Shown: positions 22,601 through 34,660 of the stretch, piece by piece | Position numbering within the stretch: position 1 is the first letter of the stretch | How the letters are laid out: each line of letters begins with the position of its first letter | Source: Phoronis australis | Lineage: Eukaryota; Phoronida; Phoronidae | DNA length: 64,000 nt | Direction of reading: 5' to 3' | Assembly (NCBI GenBank): GCA_002633005.1 | Contig: NMRA01000175.1 | Span: 594,734 to 658,733 of the forward strand | Position numbers and translations under genes: made by a program | The notes under the pieces: model-generated | What the model was told of the DNA's origin: nothing | The model's database searches: none | What the model saw: the letters and a program-made list of their open reading frames with translations, nothing else

Positions 22601-25600
22601 AACAGTCAGATGCTAGAATTTTGGAGAAACCATAAAATATAATCTACAATGCAGGTTTATCTTGCAGACTTTGGGTGACAAACAGCGCCGTGCGGAGTAT
22701 GACCACTATGGTAGCACCTCCAGTATGCACTCACATACAGGGCCAGACCCTTTCGAGACGTTTGAGAGGTTCTTCAGCAATCACGATTTTGGGGGGTTCT
22801 CATTCAACTTTGGGGGTGGAGGTCATAGGTCAGACTTTCAACAGTACAAGGTCTCTTACAGGTTTGTATCTTTGGTTTTATTGACAATCAGTAAATGTGA
22901 AGTTAGTCGTCCTACCTTTGTTAAGGTCTGCGATCAACTACCAGTAGTACTACGTAAATGGAGTTAGTCAACCTTGTCTGATAATGGCCATGTGTATGAC
23001 ATCGTATTTTGTCTAGCTAACTACCAAGAAAGAATGGTGTATAGATCTTGTTCTTTAAAACAATTTTCCAATGAAAGTTTCCTTTGGAGGTCAAGCAAAT
23101 TTTTTAGCAGTTACATCATTTATGTTTGAGTCATTGAACTATACATACATCTGCCTTAAACTTACAAAACGATGGGTTCGTGTTGAAGCAATTCTTTTTT
23201 TGTTGGTATTATTTATTCTATTCTTCCCAAGCACAGAAATCATTCTTTTAAGGGTTGAAACCTTGATAAGAGACTACTGGGGTACCACTTCAGGTCTATC
23301 ACAGTGCTGTTGACATAAAGCAATGTCGAGAGCTAACATTGTTTGACACAATGTGTTGCAAAAATTAATTGGTATGTGACAAAGTGAAATTTCTCTAAGG
23401 CTGTCGCTTTTTTGAATTTTTATTTGTTGTTTGTACACACGGTGCAGGTTGCATTTTTGTGATTGACGTAAAATTTATGTACAACATGTATCTCGTTAAA
23501 AGCGTTTTTTGAGACCTTCTTCTGAATTTGGTAGGTAAATAGATCTCGTCAAGTGCTATCTGGAATGTGTGATCTGTTTCTCTCTACGACTTACCATTGA
23601 AATATGAACTATTTTACGTATTGTGAATAAAAACATTTTGAAGTGTGAAGCATCTTGCACTTTCCTACATTGTGTTGGCATACAATGTGCTCTCTCTTTA
23701 CAGGTCATTCACTTTAAAGATTTTACCAGAAAGCAAGACCAAACCTTATCTTATATATGCCTACAAAATGCTATGTTTTGAATGTCGAAGATTTGACCGG
23801 ACTTGGGATAAAGTCATTCATGACCTCAAAACCATCGGCAAGTGACATTAAATTTTCCACTCCATATTCATTAGGGTTAAACGTCTACCACCGATTGTTT
23901 ATTGAAATTCCACTTGTACGACTAGGCTTTGTTGCCTTTCTTTTTTTAACACCTATCCCTTAATTATTTAGATTCTCAACTTAAACAGTCCCGAGTATTA
24001 ACCTTGATAGATAATGGTATTCTACATGTTTGTTATTACAGCCAAACCATGTAGTATTTAACTGGGTGAACTGATAAGCTTTGGAGGAGTTCGAAATACA
24101 TGAAAGGCTAGATAATGTATGTGAGCCTCTATTCAACATATTATTGAGAGTGTAACATTACAAAAGCCCTACAATGCAGCTGTTCATAACATTTAGCTTA
24201 TTCTGAATTGGCATGGTAACAGTTTTATGTACATTGCACTAAATGTTGCTGAATTACTGCAAAATCTCACCAATTTCAGACAGAAATAATTTCCAGAATT
24301 ATCATTTTTCAATTTTCGAGTACTTCTGACATTTTAAGTTTTTTCAAAATATCGTACAAAACTTGAATCTAGTGAAGTATTAACTACTTAGTATTACGTG
24401 TCTTTTACGGAAAAATGAGAAAGTAAAATTTCCTTAGTCGGCCATATTGTGCTCCACATTCATATCATACTTTGTCTATATTTACTGTGTTATATGATGT
24501 TGACGCTTGGTTGAACAAAGTTTCTGCCATTCCTCAGGTATGGGTATTGGTACAGTTAGTCGGGAGGATGATGCGACATTGTTTGGCGAGGTCAAGATAC
24601 ATCACGTGCCCGCGGTCATCGCCGTCATTGATGGCCGTGCCACATTTCTCCGGGGTGAACTGGGAGTCCATGCCATCCGCGACCACATTAGAGGCTTGTT
24701 TCCCAGGACTTTGGTCACCAAAGTAATGTCGTTATCGAAGTGCTCAATGCAAATTATCTGTAAAGCAGTGATAACACAACAGTTTAGTTGTGTCAGACTC
24801 CTCATAGGTGTCGCCACCTATTACATGTTAATTACTACAGTCAATTCACTCACACATTATTCAGAGGTTGTTTCACCAAACTGACCTTTGCGTTTAAATT
24901 GTTCCCTTACCTGAAGTAACTGTAATTCAATTATACTCTTAATAGCTAAAACTTTAAGTTATGGTATAAAACATAAAACAAGACTTTTTAACACCACCTT
25001 TGGTGTGCTTTGAAAAATTTAAAATATGGGCCCCTTGACACTGATCATTTCAGGTGAACGACAAAAGCTACAAGAGATTTCTGAATGATTGGCATGACAA
25101 CCGTGTCCGTGCATTGTTCTTCTCCAAGCAAGACCAGCCTTCGTTGAGATTCTTGCTTATGGCCTTCGCTTTCCGCCATAGAATTGCTGCAGGCTTTGTC
25201 TGCACCTCACAGTCGGACGTGTCTGAAATGCGACTGGTGTTCAACATTCAGTCTAACATTGAGAATCTGCTGTTTTTTAATGAAGATACAACTATGCCTG
25301 TTGCCAGTCTTAAGGTACGGTCATATGTTTCGTGCTCCATGTTTTTTCCATATTAGGTAATGCATTGTATTTAATGTTGCATGGTAGCCCAAAATTCAAC
25401 CTGAAATTTATAAAGAAAATATTGGTAGTGATTGCATATTTTTAAGGTTCATTGATCATCTCGTAGATGATATAATTGGTATATTCCAAAAATGTATGAC
25501 TGAGGTTTCAAGCAGTATAAGATTCCACCAAATCTTATTTCGGGGTGCTCAGGACTGCTTTATGAAAACAAAGTTGGTAAAAACTCAAAGAAATGTTTGC

Positions 25601-28600
25601 GTAATAGAAATTTTCGTACTGTAACCAATGCTTTCTCATATGAAATGAGATTTCTTGAAGGTCTCGAAATTTTCCTTTTGCCTGATTCAATTGAAAGTGT
25701 GAGCAATGGATAGACTTTCTAACTGTGGTTTCATTTCTGTACCGAATTTGCCAAAATAACTGTTTAATTAGCTGTAATTAGCTTTCAAAAATCCTATGTA
25801 CCATGGGACAAACAATGTTTCTTCCATGGGGCATTGCATTTGAATGTCCCATGGGACGTTTCTTTAAATGTGCCACGTGACAATACGAATGACACAGCAT
25901 GAAATTACTGTAAAAGTTGAATGTTCTCAATGTAATTCCTTATTCTGTAGATGGCGAAAATTGCCCGAAGTACGATGGATGAGTTGGCTGATAAAAATAA
26001 GTACCTGATCTTACCGAGGATATCTAGTCCATCCCACTTCCATGAACTCTGCCCTGTGCAACCACGTAGGGGTGGGAAAAAGTGAGTGTTGCTGACATAT
26101 TCAGAATGACGTAAATATTTTACTTGAAGTCCCAATGTACATGCTATTACCCCCATCTATGCAAATATTGGGAGGCGGACTGATGCTTTACGTCAGTAGC
26201 CTCTGAATAAAGATTGTCTTATTAGCGAGGTATTCAAGGTAAGACGGTAGTCACCTTAATTTCAATCAGATTTTAATTGCTAATATGTTTAATCTTTTTC
26301 TTGACTATTTTGACATGTGTGTAACTTTTACTTGTAATCACTTTTATTTTGGTCACTGCTTTACCATGACAAAACACCTCGCCCTGTGTTTGCGAATTGT
26401 AAACTATGACACCGGTCTCAGTATGGTGGTCCAGGATTTTATTCAGCTTTTGTTGATTGAGATCCATGGACTGTTCTTAACATTACGGGGTTTTCCCGTT
26501 GCTCCCAACTTGTTCGATTCTATAGCCCAACAACAAGTTGGGAAGTGTACCCCCATAGCCAATATCTTACACGACTGATTAACTCCATTCTTCCATTCAG
26601 GGTTGGAGGACCAGCTTTCTTTTGTTTGATAATTGCTCTAATCTTCAATAAGACCGTATCTAGCCTGACTGGGCTGTGCTGTTAAAAACAAAAGTTAAGT
26701 TATAACATATTTGAACATAAACCATTAGCATTTCTGAAATCCTCATCAAATGGTGATCATGTTTAGTTTTTGAATCGCCAAAATCGCCCAACTGCAACCG
26801 AAGTTAAGATGATCTATTCTTTCCGAATGTACCACTTCACTCTGGGTTTGACGGTGTTCACACGTGGCCTGTATTAAGCCTGGTAAATAATTGGCGTGCC
26901 TGTTGTCATACCAGACAAAAGACTGTTAACCAAGAAGCTAGATGTTATCACACGCTCAGAACCCCCTTCATCTGGTAAAGTCACTGAACGGGAAAACGCT
27001 GTCATGACAGAAAAGAATCACAATCAAGGCTGCATTTTTAATTTGTGTGTTGTTTAAGATGACATCTTTGAAACTAACACCTGTCTGATCTGTCCAGATT
27101 GTGTGTGGTATTAGTGTCGCGGAACACTGTCGAGGACCAACAGTACAGAGCCACCTTCAGGCAGTATGCGGAGACATACAGCTCGACATCCAATAGAGTG
27201 CGCTTTGCTTACATCTACAATGATGTACAGGAAGAGTTTGTTGGAGCTGTGATGAAAGGTCGAAACCCACCAAGCGATCATTTGCAGGTAATTATAATAA
27301 TTTTCAATCTTTGTTTCTCTGCTGTTGAGTGACATAGCTTACCCCGTTTAAAATGTCAGTACTTGAAAGTAGGTGTAATACACTACATGTTGGATGTGAA
27401 ACAGCAGCAATGAGAAATATTTTACATGCTTCTTACATCGTTCAGACCTTGCACTTAATTGGAAAAACCCAGTGAAATTTCTATCTCATAGTAGTTTTAA
27501 TTCGTATTATAGATCGTCATCCTGTTCCAATACGATGAGAACAAAATCAAATACGACGTGCTGGACAATGGCTGGTCCACTGACCTCACCTCGACTGCCC
27601 CTAGTGACCAGCTGACCTCCACACTGGACAAACTGACCAATCAGAAGACAATAGACTTTCCATACAAGATTAAGCTGCCGACCATCATAGACGAACACGC
27701 TAATGTAAGTCCTTGTGCTGTGAAAAGTCTTGCATTTTAATTGCAGCTTCAAACTGTCTTCCTGAAACCACTTTGAGGTTGTGATGTGGTGGTGTAAAGT
27801 TAGAGTACTGGACTGAGAATCTGAAGGTCCCTGGTTCGACCACTGTTTGCGCCAACAAAAAAGAGTGGTCTAATTAATTCATCCATGTTGGTTGTGCCCT
27901 GTTTCAAGTGGCAAATCATTTGATTTCTTGTTGCATGATAGTAGTTTCAAGCAAATCCTATTCACGCGTGTGACAGTTAAACCTGTTTTGTTGGATCTGA
28001 ATAGTTTTAGGTACATGCCATGGGTCTAATAGTTTTAGGTACATGCCATGGGTCTCATGAATTCTATATTCATAAACATGTCAGTTTCCGCTCTCCTCAA
28101 AATAATTGCAAGCTGTTCAGACAGGCCCCTTACACTGATCACCTGGAACCATTTTTATGCTGTATTGATATATAGCTAAAACCGAGTATGGGAGCTAGAG
28201 ACTTGTCTCCAGGGTCTACCAATGTGCCCCAGTGGGGCTCGGAACCCACGACCTTGAGTAAAGAAACCGACACTTATCCCACCGTTCTTATGTTGCAGGG
28301 TATTTTTGTTCGTGTGTGGTTGAAATTGGCTGATTGGTCGGGCGTGATGGTCGACTATTTCTGGCGCTTTGACGCTCTCACCGCGATGACTGCCATATTA
28401 TTTATGGTCATGTCCTGCTTCATTATGTATATCGGGGCCAGTATTGAGAATGAGCAGGTGGATGGGACTAAGGCTGCCAAGGTAGCTGCCAAGAAAAGGT
28501 AAGTGTTATGGAATGCGTATGTGGTACCACTGACGTAGACTCGGAAAGTGTGGCACCACTATTATGGGGTTATCTGGAAGATTCTACACCCTTGGTTTTC

Positions 28601-31600
28601 TTATGACCACTTCTATATGGGAAATTACGTGGTCGCAACTTTTGTAACTGAAACTTTACAAGTTAAACACAATCTACCAAATGTAAAAATATTGAGAAAA
28701 GATCCCTTTTGGAACCAAAGAACTGTTTCTTGATATGGATAGTGTACAGCCGAAAGGGATCTTTGCTCAATATTTTTATCACTTAAATGGAACCCAGTAA
28801 CATACATAGACTCATACCAAACATGTTGTTAATGTGCCAATCTGAATGAATGGTTTGCAGATGTGTGATATTGACCTTTGAGAATTATGTTTGTTGATTT
28901 TATTGTTTGTTCAAGTCTGCATTTATTTATAAGTAAGCCTCTCACATTTTGTTTTATCACCTTTTCGGACTTGCTAGAATTTTGACGTCATCACTTCCTG
29001 GCTCTACGGTTAGTGATCTATGAAAACTATGCATACGTGCCCCAGTATTCAAAGTGCTATTATTGGACAACAAAGTGAGACATAGCTCTTTGCCTGTGTC
29101 TATTTTGATTGTCCTGTAGTTATATACAGTACAAGCCAAAAGTATTCACTAGACAAAATGACCCGTAATTCATCGTCATGACGGGTGGAAGAAATCCAAA
29201 TTCATCACCAGAGTAGTAGTCTCCCCTGTAGTAGTCTCCCCTGTAGTAGTCTCCCCTGATGATCGAGAATGAAGGGTAATAAATGGAAAAGTTAGTGAGG
29301 TGGTTCAGCCATTTTGTAATTGGTCCGGGATTTTGCTGCCCTAATAGATACCAATCAAATTTACTGTTAACCGAATTAGCCATCATCATGGAGAAAAGAT
29401 ATTTTGTCTGATTACTTTTGTCTTGTACTGTAGCTCGCTGTAGCATCCTCATGCTCAGTTGTGTGAATCTTTAACATTTATCTACTGGCTAACAGTGATC
29501 ATTTCATGATGTCTAAAGCTTGAACAATTAGGCACCTTATTGTGTGATCGTGTGATGTTGTTATCCAACATACGACTCATAAAACCATGGCGAAATATAT
29601 TTTAAAGGCAACCAATTGTTAAGGTGAGACTTATTGTCTTCAAAAATTGTTAGTTATTGTGCAGATAACTTCTCGTTCAGCTCGTAATAAAGTCACTGTT
29701 TGCTGTGAGTTCTTCAGAGATAGTGTCCTAGCAGTTTGTGACAATTAATTTCATGGACAGTTATTGATTAATATGATCATGTGCTCATATCCTTTATGCA
29801 AAGCTTTGGTAATGGGGATTTAACAGACTTTGTAGAGAGTTTTAAACTTGTCTTGATTTTTAGGGTCGATGAAAGTTACAGAGCATTGTAGTGTTTCAAA
29901 GGTTCAAGGGATCCTATCATAGTCTGTGTACCTCTAATTAAAGTATTTTCTTCTTTTTGAAATATCTATAGTAAATAACTAATGACTGTCAACCCATAAA
30001 CGTGTATTTTATTTTCTGAAGCTAGGAGTCGAGGCAAATGTGTTCATGTCATTCACAACACTGCCATTCTCGTGGTCACATGACCATGTGTTTTTGGGGA
30101 AAATTTTTTGAAAGTTATATTTATAGGTAAAAAGTCCATTCATCAAACGTTCCATATTAAAACTTTGACAAAAATGGCCGAAACCATGTCTCAGATTTTG
30201 CATAATTAGTAGTGATGTTTTAGTTGCAAAAATAGGTTCAGTACTTAGCATTTGTTTAAGAAAAATCTGAGACACAGTTTTCAAACTAAAACATTGTGGT
30301 GCCAGAAAATTCAAACCCAATTAAAATGTCAATAAAGTTTTTCTTGATATTTTGTGTTCTGAAGTCTGGAGCAATCACTGAAAAACACAATAGTCAGTGT
30401 TTTGCTCTCAATTTTTGTAACAGATTATGACTTACAGACTTAACAGTCACTAATTTACTGACAGGTTTATTTAATTTTTCAAAATAACGCTAAAAGTACA
30501 AAAGAATAATGTGTCCATTGCAGGTAGAGTTCAATATAGGTCATAGGTCAGCAGGTCACATTTGAGTGAATCACAGACAATGTTCTGTTTATTATGGAAT
30601 GAAATTGCGTGAAACTACACAAAATATTTGATGAGAGTTGTGTGACATCATAATTTGGGTAGGATTTGCAGTCTGCAATTTTTTGAGGGTTTTGTGGAAC
30701 CTTTGGCTCATTTTCTAATCCAGATAATCCTGTGCTCAGTCGGCAAACTTCATCTGCAGGTCTTTGACCACTTCAGAACTGAGTGCGACTTAGACCGGGA
30801 CAAAGAATCAAGTCTCGAATGCTGTTGGCTTACATATAGATTTCCTCTTGCATTCTGACGTTTATTTCTTTTCACATTTTGACTTTTATACAACATGTCA
30901 ATGAATAAAAATGTTCAGAATTTGAAATGCTACCGAACTGTAGATGGCTGATTCACTTGTCAAAGTGTGTGACTTAAAAACAATAGAACTAATGCATTGT
31001 GGGAACACTTTGGCTAGAGATTTGATTTGTTTGACACGTTGCACATAAACAAAGAGTGTGTGTTGGTGACAGCCTTTCAAAAAGCGTCATTTTTCACTTT
31101 ATGTATGAAATTAAATTCATTTGAAATCCTCACATATTTTGCTGTATGCACTACCCATATTTTTTAAAAATAGCTTTCTTAACATTCTTTTTTAGCCTCA
31201 ATGGGCAAAACGTATGTTTAGGAGCCCTTCAAGCATCTATAGGGAATTGGTAGTCGTCAACAGACAAATAATGGGCAAAACGTATGTTTAGGAGCCCTTC
31301 AAGCATCTATAGGGAATTGGTAGTCGTCAACAGTCAAATAGATTTTTTTTTCATTTTGTCACAGGATAGATAGGTAGTTAGATATAGATGAATTATTTAT
31401 TTCTCAGTTCAGAAATCAGTAGAAACACTATAATAGGGCTTTACTGGAAAATGATAACTTGAATTAAAAACACAAAAATATTACGATAAAAATAATAGTA
31501 AAGTGATATTACTTATTGCTAATGGATTATTTCAGTCTTTGACAAAGATATGTTTGAATGCCACTTTCAGGTATGATAACCGTCAGGTGGACATACATCC

Positions 31601-33427
31601 TTTCTCTGAGTTGACATACAGTAACCTAGTGAGCAAAGCCCCGTCAGGTCACTACACAATTCTGGTGCTGGTAGAAGAGAGGACACAGGAGAAGATGGTC
31701 CAGGATTTCGCTAGAGTAGTCTTCCCATATTCCAGGTAAGAGATATTTCCATTTGTGTCGTTTGATGATGCTGTAAAGCTTGACAAAAGTGTTGAAATGG
31801 AACTGAGTAATACCATGATCTCAAAATAGCATGAATAAGACAGACTGTGCATCAATGAGTCCCACAAAAAGTGAAAAAAGCTACAGTGTGGTTAAATACT
31901 AAGTTGTCACAACCACAAACCACATGAAAACGAGCAGCAGTCGAGGATGACTAGTGCTGTGGTTGGTTGTCCCAATTTATGTAGAATGTTTTGACCAATA
32001 AATGCTTGTAACTCGAGATCAGCTATTAAACATATTATATATATATCATCAGATAGTGTTTGCAGGTGTCATAATTTGACAGCTGATCGACTGTTGGGGT
32101 TGTTTTTTGTTGTTTTGATAGTTACGAAATTGGTGATTTTAAGCACTTAAAGTACGGTTCAAATTCTCCAGTTTGGGGCAATCTCTAACATTTGGGATAA
32201 CACAATTTGAATCAAAGTTACATTTTCTTAGACGAATTTCTCATACATCGGACATTGTGTTTTGTATAGTCTGAAAATAAACTTGGCAGTTCACAAAATC
32301 ATTGTAAATAGCTTCCATTGCAACAGGTTCATGTGTCCTCATACTGAGCAACATTGAGGGGAATGATCGTTTGTCTAATTCTCGAATTTGGAACGGGCTG
32401 TATAAAATATTTCTTAACTTTGGTATCAGCTGCAATCTTGGGCAAATAATTAATTTTCACCCGTTTTTAATTTGCCCACCTTTCAGGTCGGTGTACCTGC
32501 GTTTCTCTTTCCTTCTACTGGACCAATACTTGCCATGGTACAAGCAGCTCTTGGAGGACACACTGGATAGGAGGCGAGAGCTGGACATCAATAAAGACAA
32601 CTGTGTTGGTAAGCAATCACAAAATAATGTTTTACACTATAGACCAATTTTCTGTTAAGAGATTGTACAATATGGACCGATCCTTATGGCAATATATCAT
32701 TACATGGGCATTATTCTCCTGTATACAAATATGTGTTGATACCTAAGATGATATCACATCATAGGGACATTGCTGTCATGTGATCCATATTTCCTGATAT
32801 GTCCAACAGATCACTTTGCTTTAGTATGTGGCCACTGATCCTTCTTTTTCTTTCTTTGTTTCTTGATTGGCACGTTTTTACCTGCTGTGATGTACTGTCA
32901 CTATCTGCTCACCTTGTTTTCCCAGTCAGAGTTTTATGAATGTCTACTAGCTTTAATTGGTCAGGATATGAATAGTTATATTTGAGGTCTGGGTGTCGTG
33001 AATACGAAGGGACATTCCTTGGTTATCTGGTTAACATCATCTAGGAGTTATCGTACTGCGTGTTAACCAGAGGAAATATTAGTATCAGTGAGTGTAATTA
33101 GAGTTACTATCTATTATTTCAGGTACCGTTCTAGCCATCAATGGACATCGCAAGTACTATTTTCTATATCACCCTATTGTCAGCTTAGACCAGTTGACCA
33201 AACCGGAAAAAAGTGGCGGTGATTTCCTCGGCATGGATGCATCAGACGAGAGTGACACCGAGCAGAATTCGCAGGCAGAGTCTAGTCGTCAAAGTGACAT
33301 TTTCAATGGGCTTTCCAACTGGATGGATAGAGTGTACGAGGGGTCATTAAAGAGGTTAACTGTCCATAAGTGGCCAGACTTGTCAGCCATGTTTCACACT
33401 GATCCAGAAGACAAGAAGAACGAATAA
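19609..33427 (+). CDS. DNAJC16: DnaJ homolog subfamily C member 16 (ER J-domain/thioredoxin-like protein)
   Basis: Exons: 19,609-19,775; 22,051-22,117; 22,668-22,861; 23,704-23,837; 24,538-24,722; 25,054-25,314; 25,951-26,081; 27,098-27,287; 27,513-27,704; 28,299-28,498; 31,571-31,735; 32,487-32,608; 33,123-33,427. They total 2,313 bases, 770 codons plus stop; human DNAJC16 is about 782 aa. All phases agree. In order: a hydrophobic signal (residues 9-25); a J domain (29-93) with HPD at 57-59 split by intron 1; a G/F-rich stretch (about 115-130); a thioredoxin-like region from 143 with CFEC at 167-170; the FHELCP block; one membrane segment (about 534-554); and a C-terminal domain with [12 protein letters not shown] near the end. 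The family is ER-resident and linked to autophagosome size control; the HSP70-cochaperone role is inferred from HPD. Intron 4 has a GC donor. Met4 is an alternative start. Confidence 0.95.
20229..20475. other. Assembly gap (Ns) in DNAJC16 intron 1
   Basis: A 247-base run of N. Sequence right of the gap is the interior of a MITE whose relative lies at 19,029-19,316, so the gap probably reflects repeat-caused assembly failure. Gap length may be an estimate. Confidence 0.98.
20487..20717 (+). mobile_element. hAT-like MITE copy in DNAJC16 intron 1 (left end in gap)
   Basis: It shares GGGATGCAGG, TAGTCAGCAATTCGCACC, GGTATCTGG and AGAATTTTAGGG blocks in the same order and orientation as 19,029-19,316. 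The right end CTAAATCCGCCACTG is the inverted form of the CAG-GGCGGAT-type left terminus. The left end is lost in the N gap. Confidence 0.6.
20930..21030. repeat. Short direct and inverted GGGCGTCCAA repeats
   Basis: GGGCGTCCAAATGATACA, GGGCGTCCAAGTGATACA and a third variant follow each other, then the palindromic GGCGTCCATTTGGACGCCCA closes the block. It is a compact repeat inside DNAJC16 intron 1 with no coding signal. Confidence 0.6.
26481..27006. mobile_element. MITE copy 2 (GTTTTCCCGTT termini) in DNAJC16 intron 7
   Basis: Colinear with 17,523-18,060. Left terminus CATTACGGGGTTTTCCCGTT; right terminus, reverse complemented, CATGACAGCGTTTTCCCGTT. The CCCAACTTGTT/AACAAGTTGGG subterminal hairpin is retained. 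It ends about 90 bases before exon 8 (27,098) and is non-coding. Confidence 0.75.
27775..27870 (+). repeat. tRNA-derived SINE-like segment in DNAJC16 intron 9
   Basis: A box-A-like part (GTGGTGGTGTAAAGTTAGAG) and a box-B-like GGTTCGACCAC lie about 35 bases apart, the spacing of an internal RNA polymerase III promoter. Cloverleaf pairing is poor, so this is a decayed SINE head and not a tRNA gene. Confidence 0.55.
28000..28055 (+). repeat. 28-bp exact tandem duplication
   Basis: The unit AATAGTTTTAGGTACATGCC plus ATGGGTCT occurs twice without interruption in DNAJC16 intron 9. It is a recent slippage-type event with no further structure. Confidence 0.9.
28099..28290 (-). repeat. Antisense tRNA-derived SINE abutting the DNAJC16 exon 10 acceptor
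   Basis: Read on the minus strand it matches the SINE at 58,529-58,762: a TTCTTTAC block, a box-B-like GTGGGTTCCGAGCCCC, then TCTCTAGCTCC, ACTCGGTTTTA, CCAGGTGATCAGTG and GCAATTATTTT at the tail. Its tRNA-like head reaches to within about 10-15 bases of the acceptor AG at 28,297-28,298. The exact head boundary is uncertain because the first 15 bases are not alignable. Confidence 0.7.
28685..28777 (+). other. Long stem-loop in DNAJC16 intron 10
   Basis: The left arm (28,685-28,712, AAAAATATTGAG...GATCCCTTTTGG) pairs with the right arm (28,750-28,777) at 26 of 28 positions across a 37-base loop. This is the size range of a microRNA precursor hairpin, but a tiny palindromic MITE is equally possible. 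No seed family is recognised. Confidence 0.5.
29213..29257 (+). repeat. 15-bp unit repeated three times
   Basis: The unit GTAGTAGTCTCCCCT occurs three times exactly, within DNAJC16 intron 10. It is a minisatellite-like slip with no other signal. Confidence 0.9.
31201..31340 (+). repeat. 70-bp tandem duplication upstream of DNAJC16 exon 11
   Basis: Two adjacent 70-base copies starting ATGGGCAAAACGTATG and ending CAAATA differ at a single position (CAGACAAATA versus CAGTCAAATA). They lie about 230 bases before the exon 11 acceptor. Near identity indicates a recent duplication or an assembly duplication. Confidence 0.92.
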
Positions 33428-33986
33428 CATGAAGTGAAAGCACTTTACTATTGCATGGCATGTACAATCTGGAAAGGGTTACTTTGTAATGTTGGTGTTT
33501 GTGTATGAAAGTCACAAATTTCAAACACAGAAAAAACCTATAGATACAACTAAGAGTCTTCTTGTTTTCGAATTTGATTACTTTTTTCAGTTTGTCGGTG
33601 TGAATATTTTGTGCTGTTAGATGTGGTATGTTAATTCTTGTCTACATTGGTTAAGAATTATCAATTTTCCTTCTAGTGAAGTAATGTTACCGAGATTAAT
33701 TGCTGACAGATGAAAAATTGAATTTAGCAAGATTAATCTCACTTTTCTCATTCCCTAAGAACAGTGCAATAAGATTTGTTCTTTGACTTAGATCTTAGCG
33801 GTTAGTTTTAGTGATATTGTTGTTTTCAGTTATTTTCCAATCTCAAATATACATTATCATTGTCTCATTAGTAAAGGTAGCGCTAAACTGTGTGAGTAAG
33901 TAGCGTTTATGCACATTAGAAAAGTTAGCAATGAAAAAGCACATCATTCAGACACAAATGACTAACCTCCGGATCTTTTAACCATA

Positions 33987-33992
33987 AATAAA
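33987..33992 (+). terminator. Candidate DNAJC16 polyadenylation signal AATAAA
   Basis: AATAAA about 560 bases after the stop codon at 33,425-33,427. It is the first canonical signal noticed downstream; use is inferred from position. Confidence 0.45.
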
Positions 33993-34660
33993 TTTCTGAA
34001 CATGGCTGCCACCAAAATGTTGAAAAACGTGTGATATTAATGCTCTGACATCACGCCACATGTGACACAGGAGACAAGTAAAGTCAATTCATATCTAGTC
34101 TGAAATAACGGCTGGTGAAACAGCGAAAAAAGTGTGTGGCCTTCACATTTTGCTCTAAAAAGTGCCACTTTTCAAAAAGTGGACATATCCAGAGGAGTAG
34201 GTGGCAAAAGTTTCCACTCACACAATGTCGTCTAGTTGGTGTTTGCGGCATAATCCTATTATATTAAATTATTGATTGTGGACATGTGTAGTGTAGTGTA
34301 GTTTCAGTGTTGTGTCTCTTTTTCTTATTCTTCAAGTATTTACTTAAAATCCCAGCTTCATCGCCGTTCATATTATATTTGTCAATAGATCACACACAGT
34401 ACAATATTGATCAACTCTAGTGTGTTTTTGCCATCTGTTGTCAATGTCAGCCAACTCAGTAATGGGAGACCTGAGTTCAGCTTCTGGCATGGTAGAATCT
34501 AGGCAATTTGTCGTGTACATTCTTTGTATGCACGGTTGGAGTCCTGGTGTATCCTCAATTCCATGTAAGCTTTAATACTCTAAAGCCACAAAATGCCCTT
34601 TCCTAGTGATTTTCAGTATCACTTTGATCACTACCATAAACTTGGTCTTGTATTTCTTTT

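Noticed and set aside
25795-25885. Clustered CCATGGGAC motifs as a regulatory array
   Set aside because: Only three or four imperfect copies in an intron; most simply local slippage.
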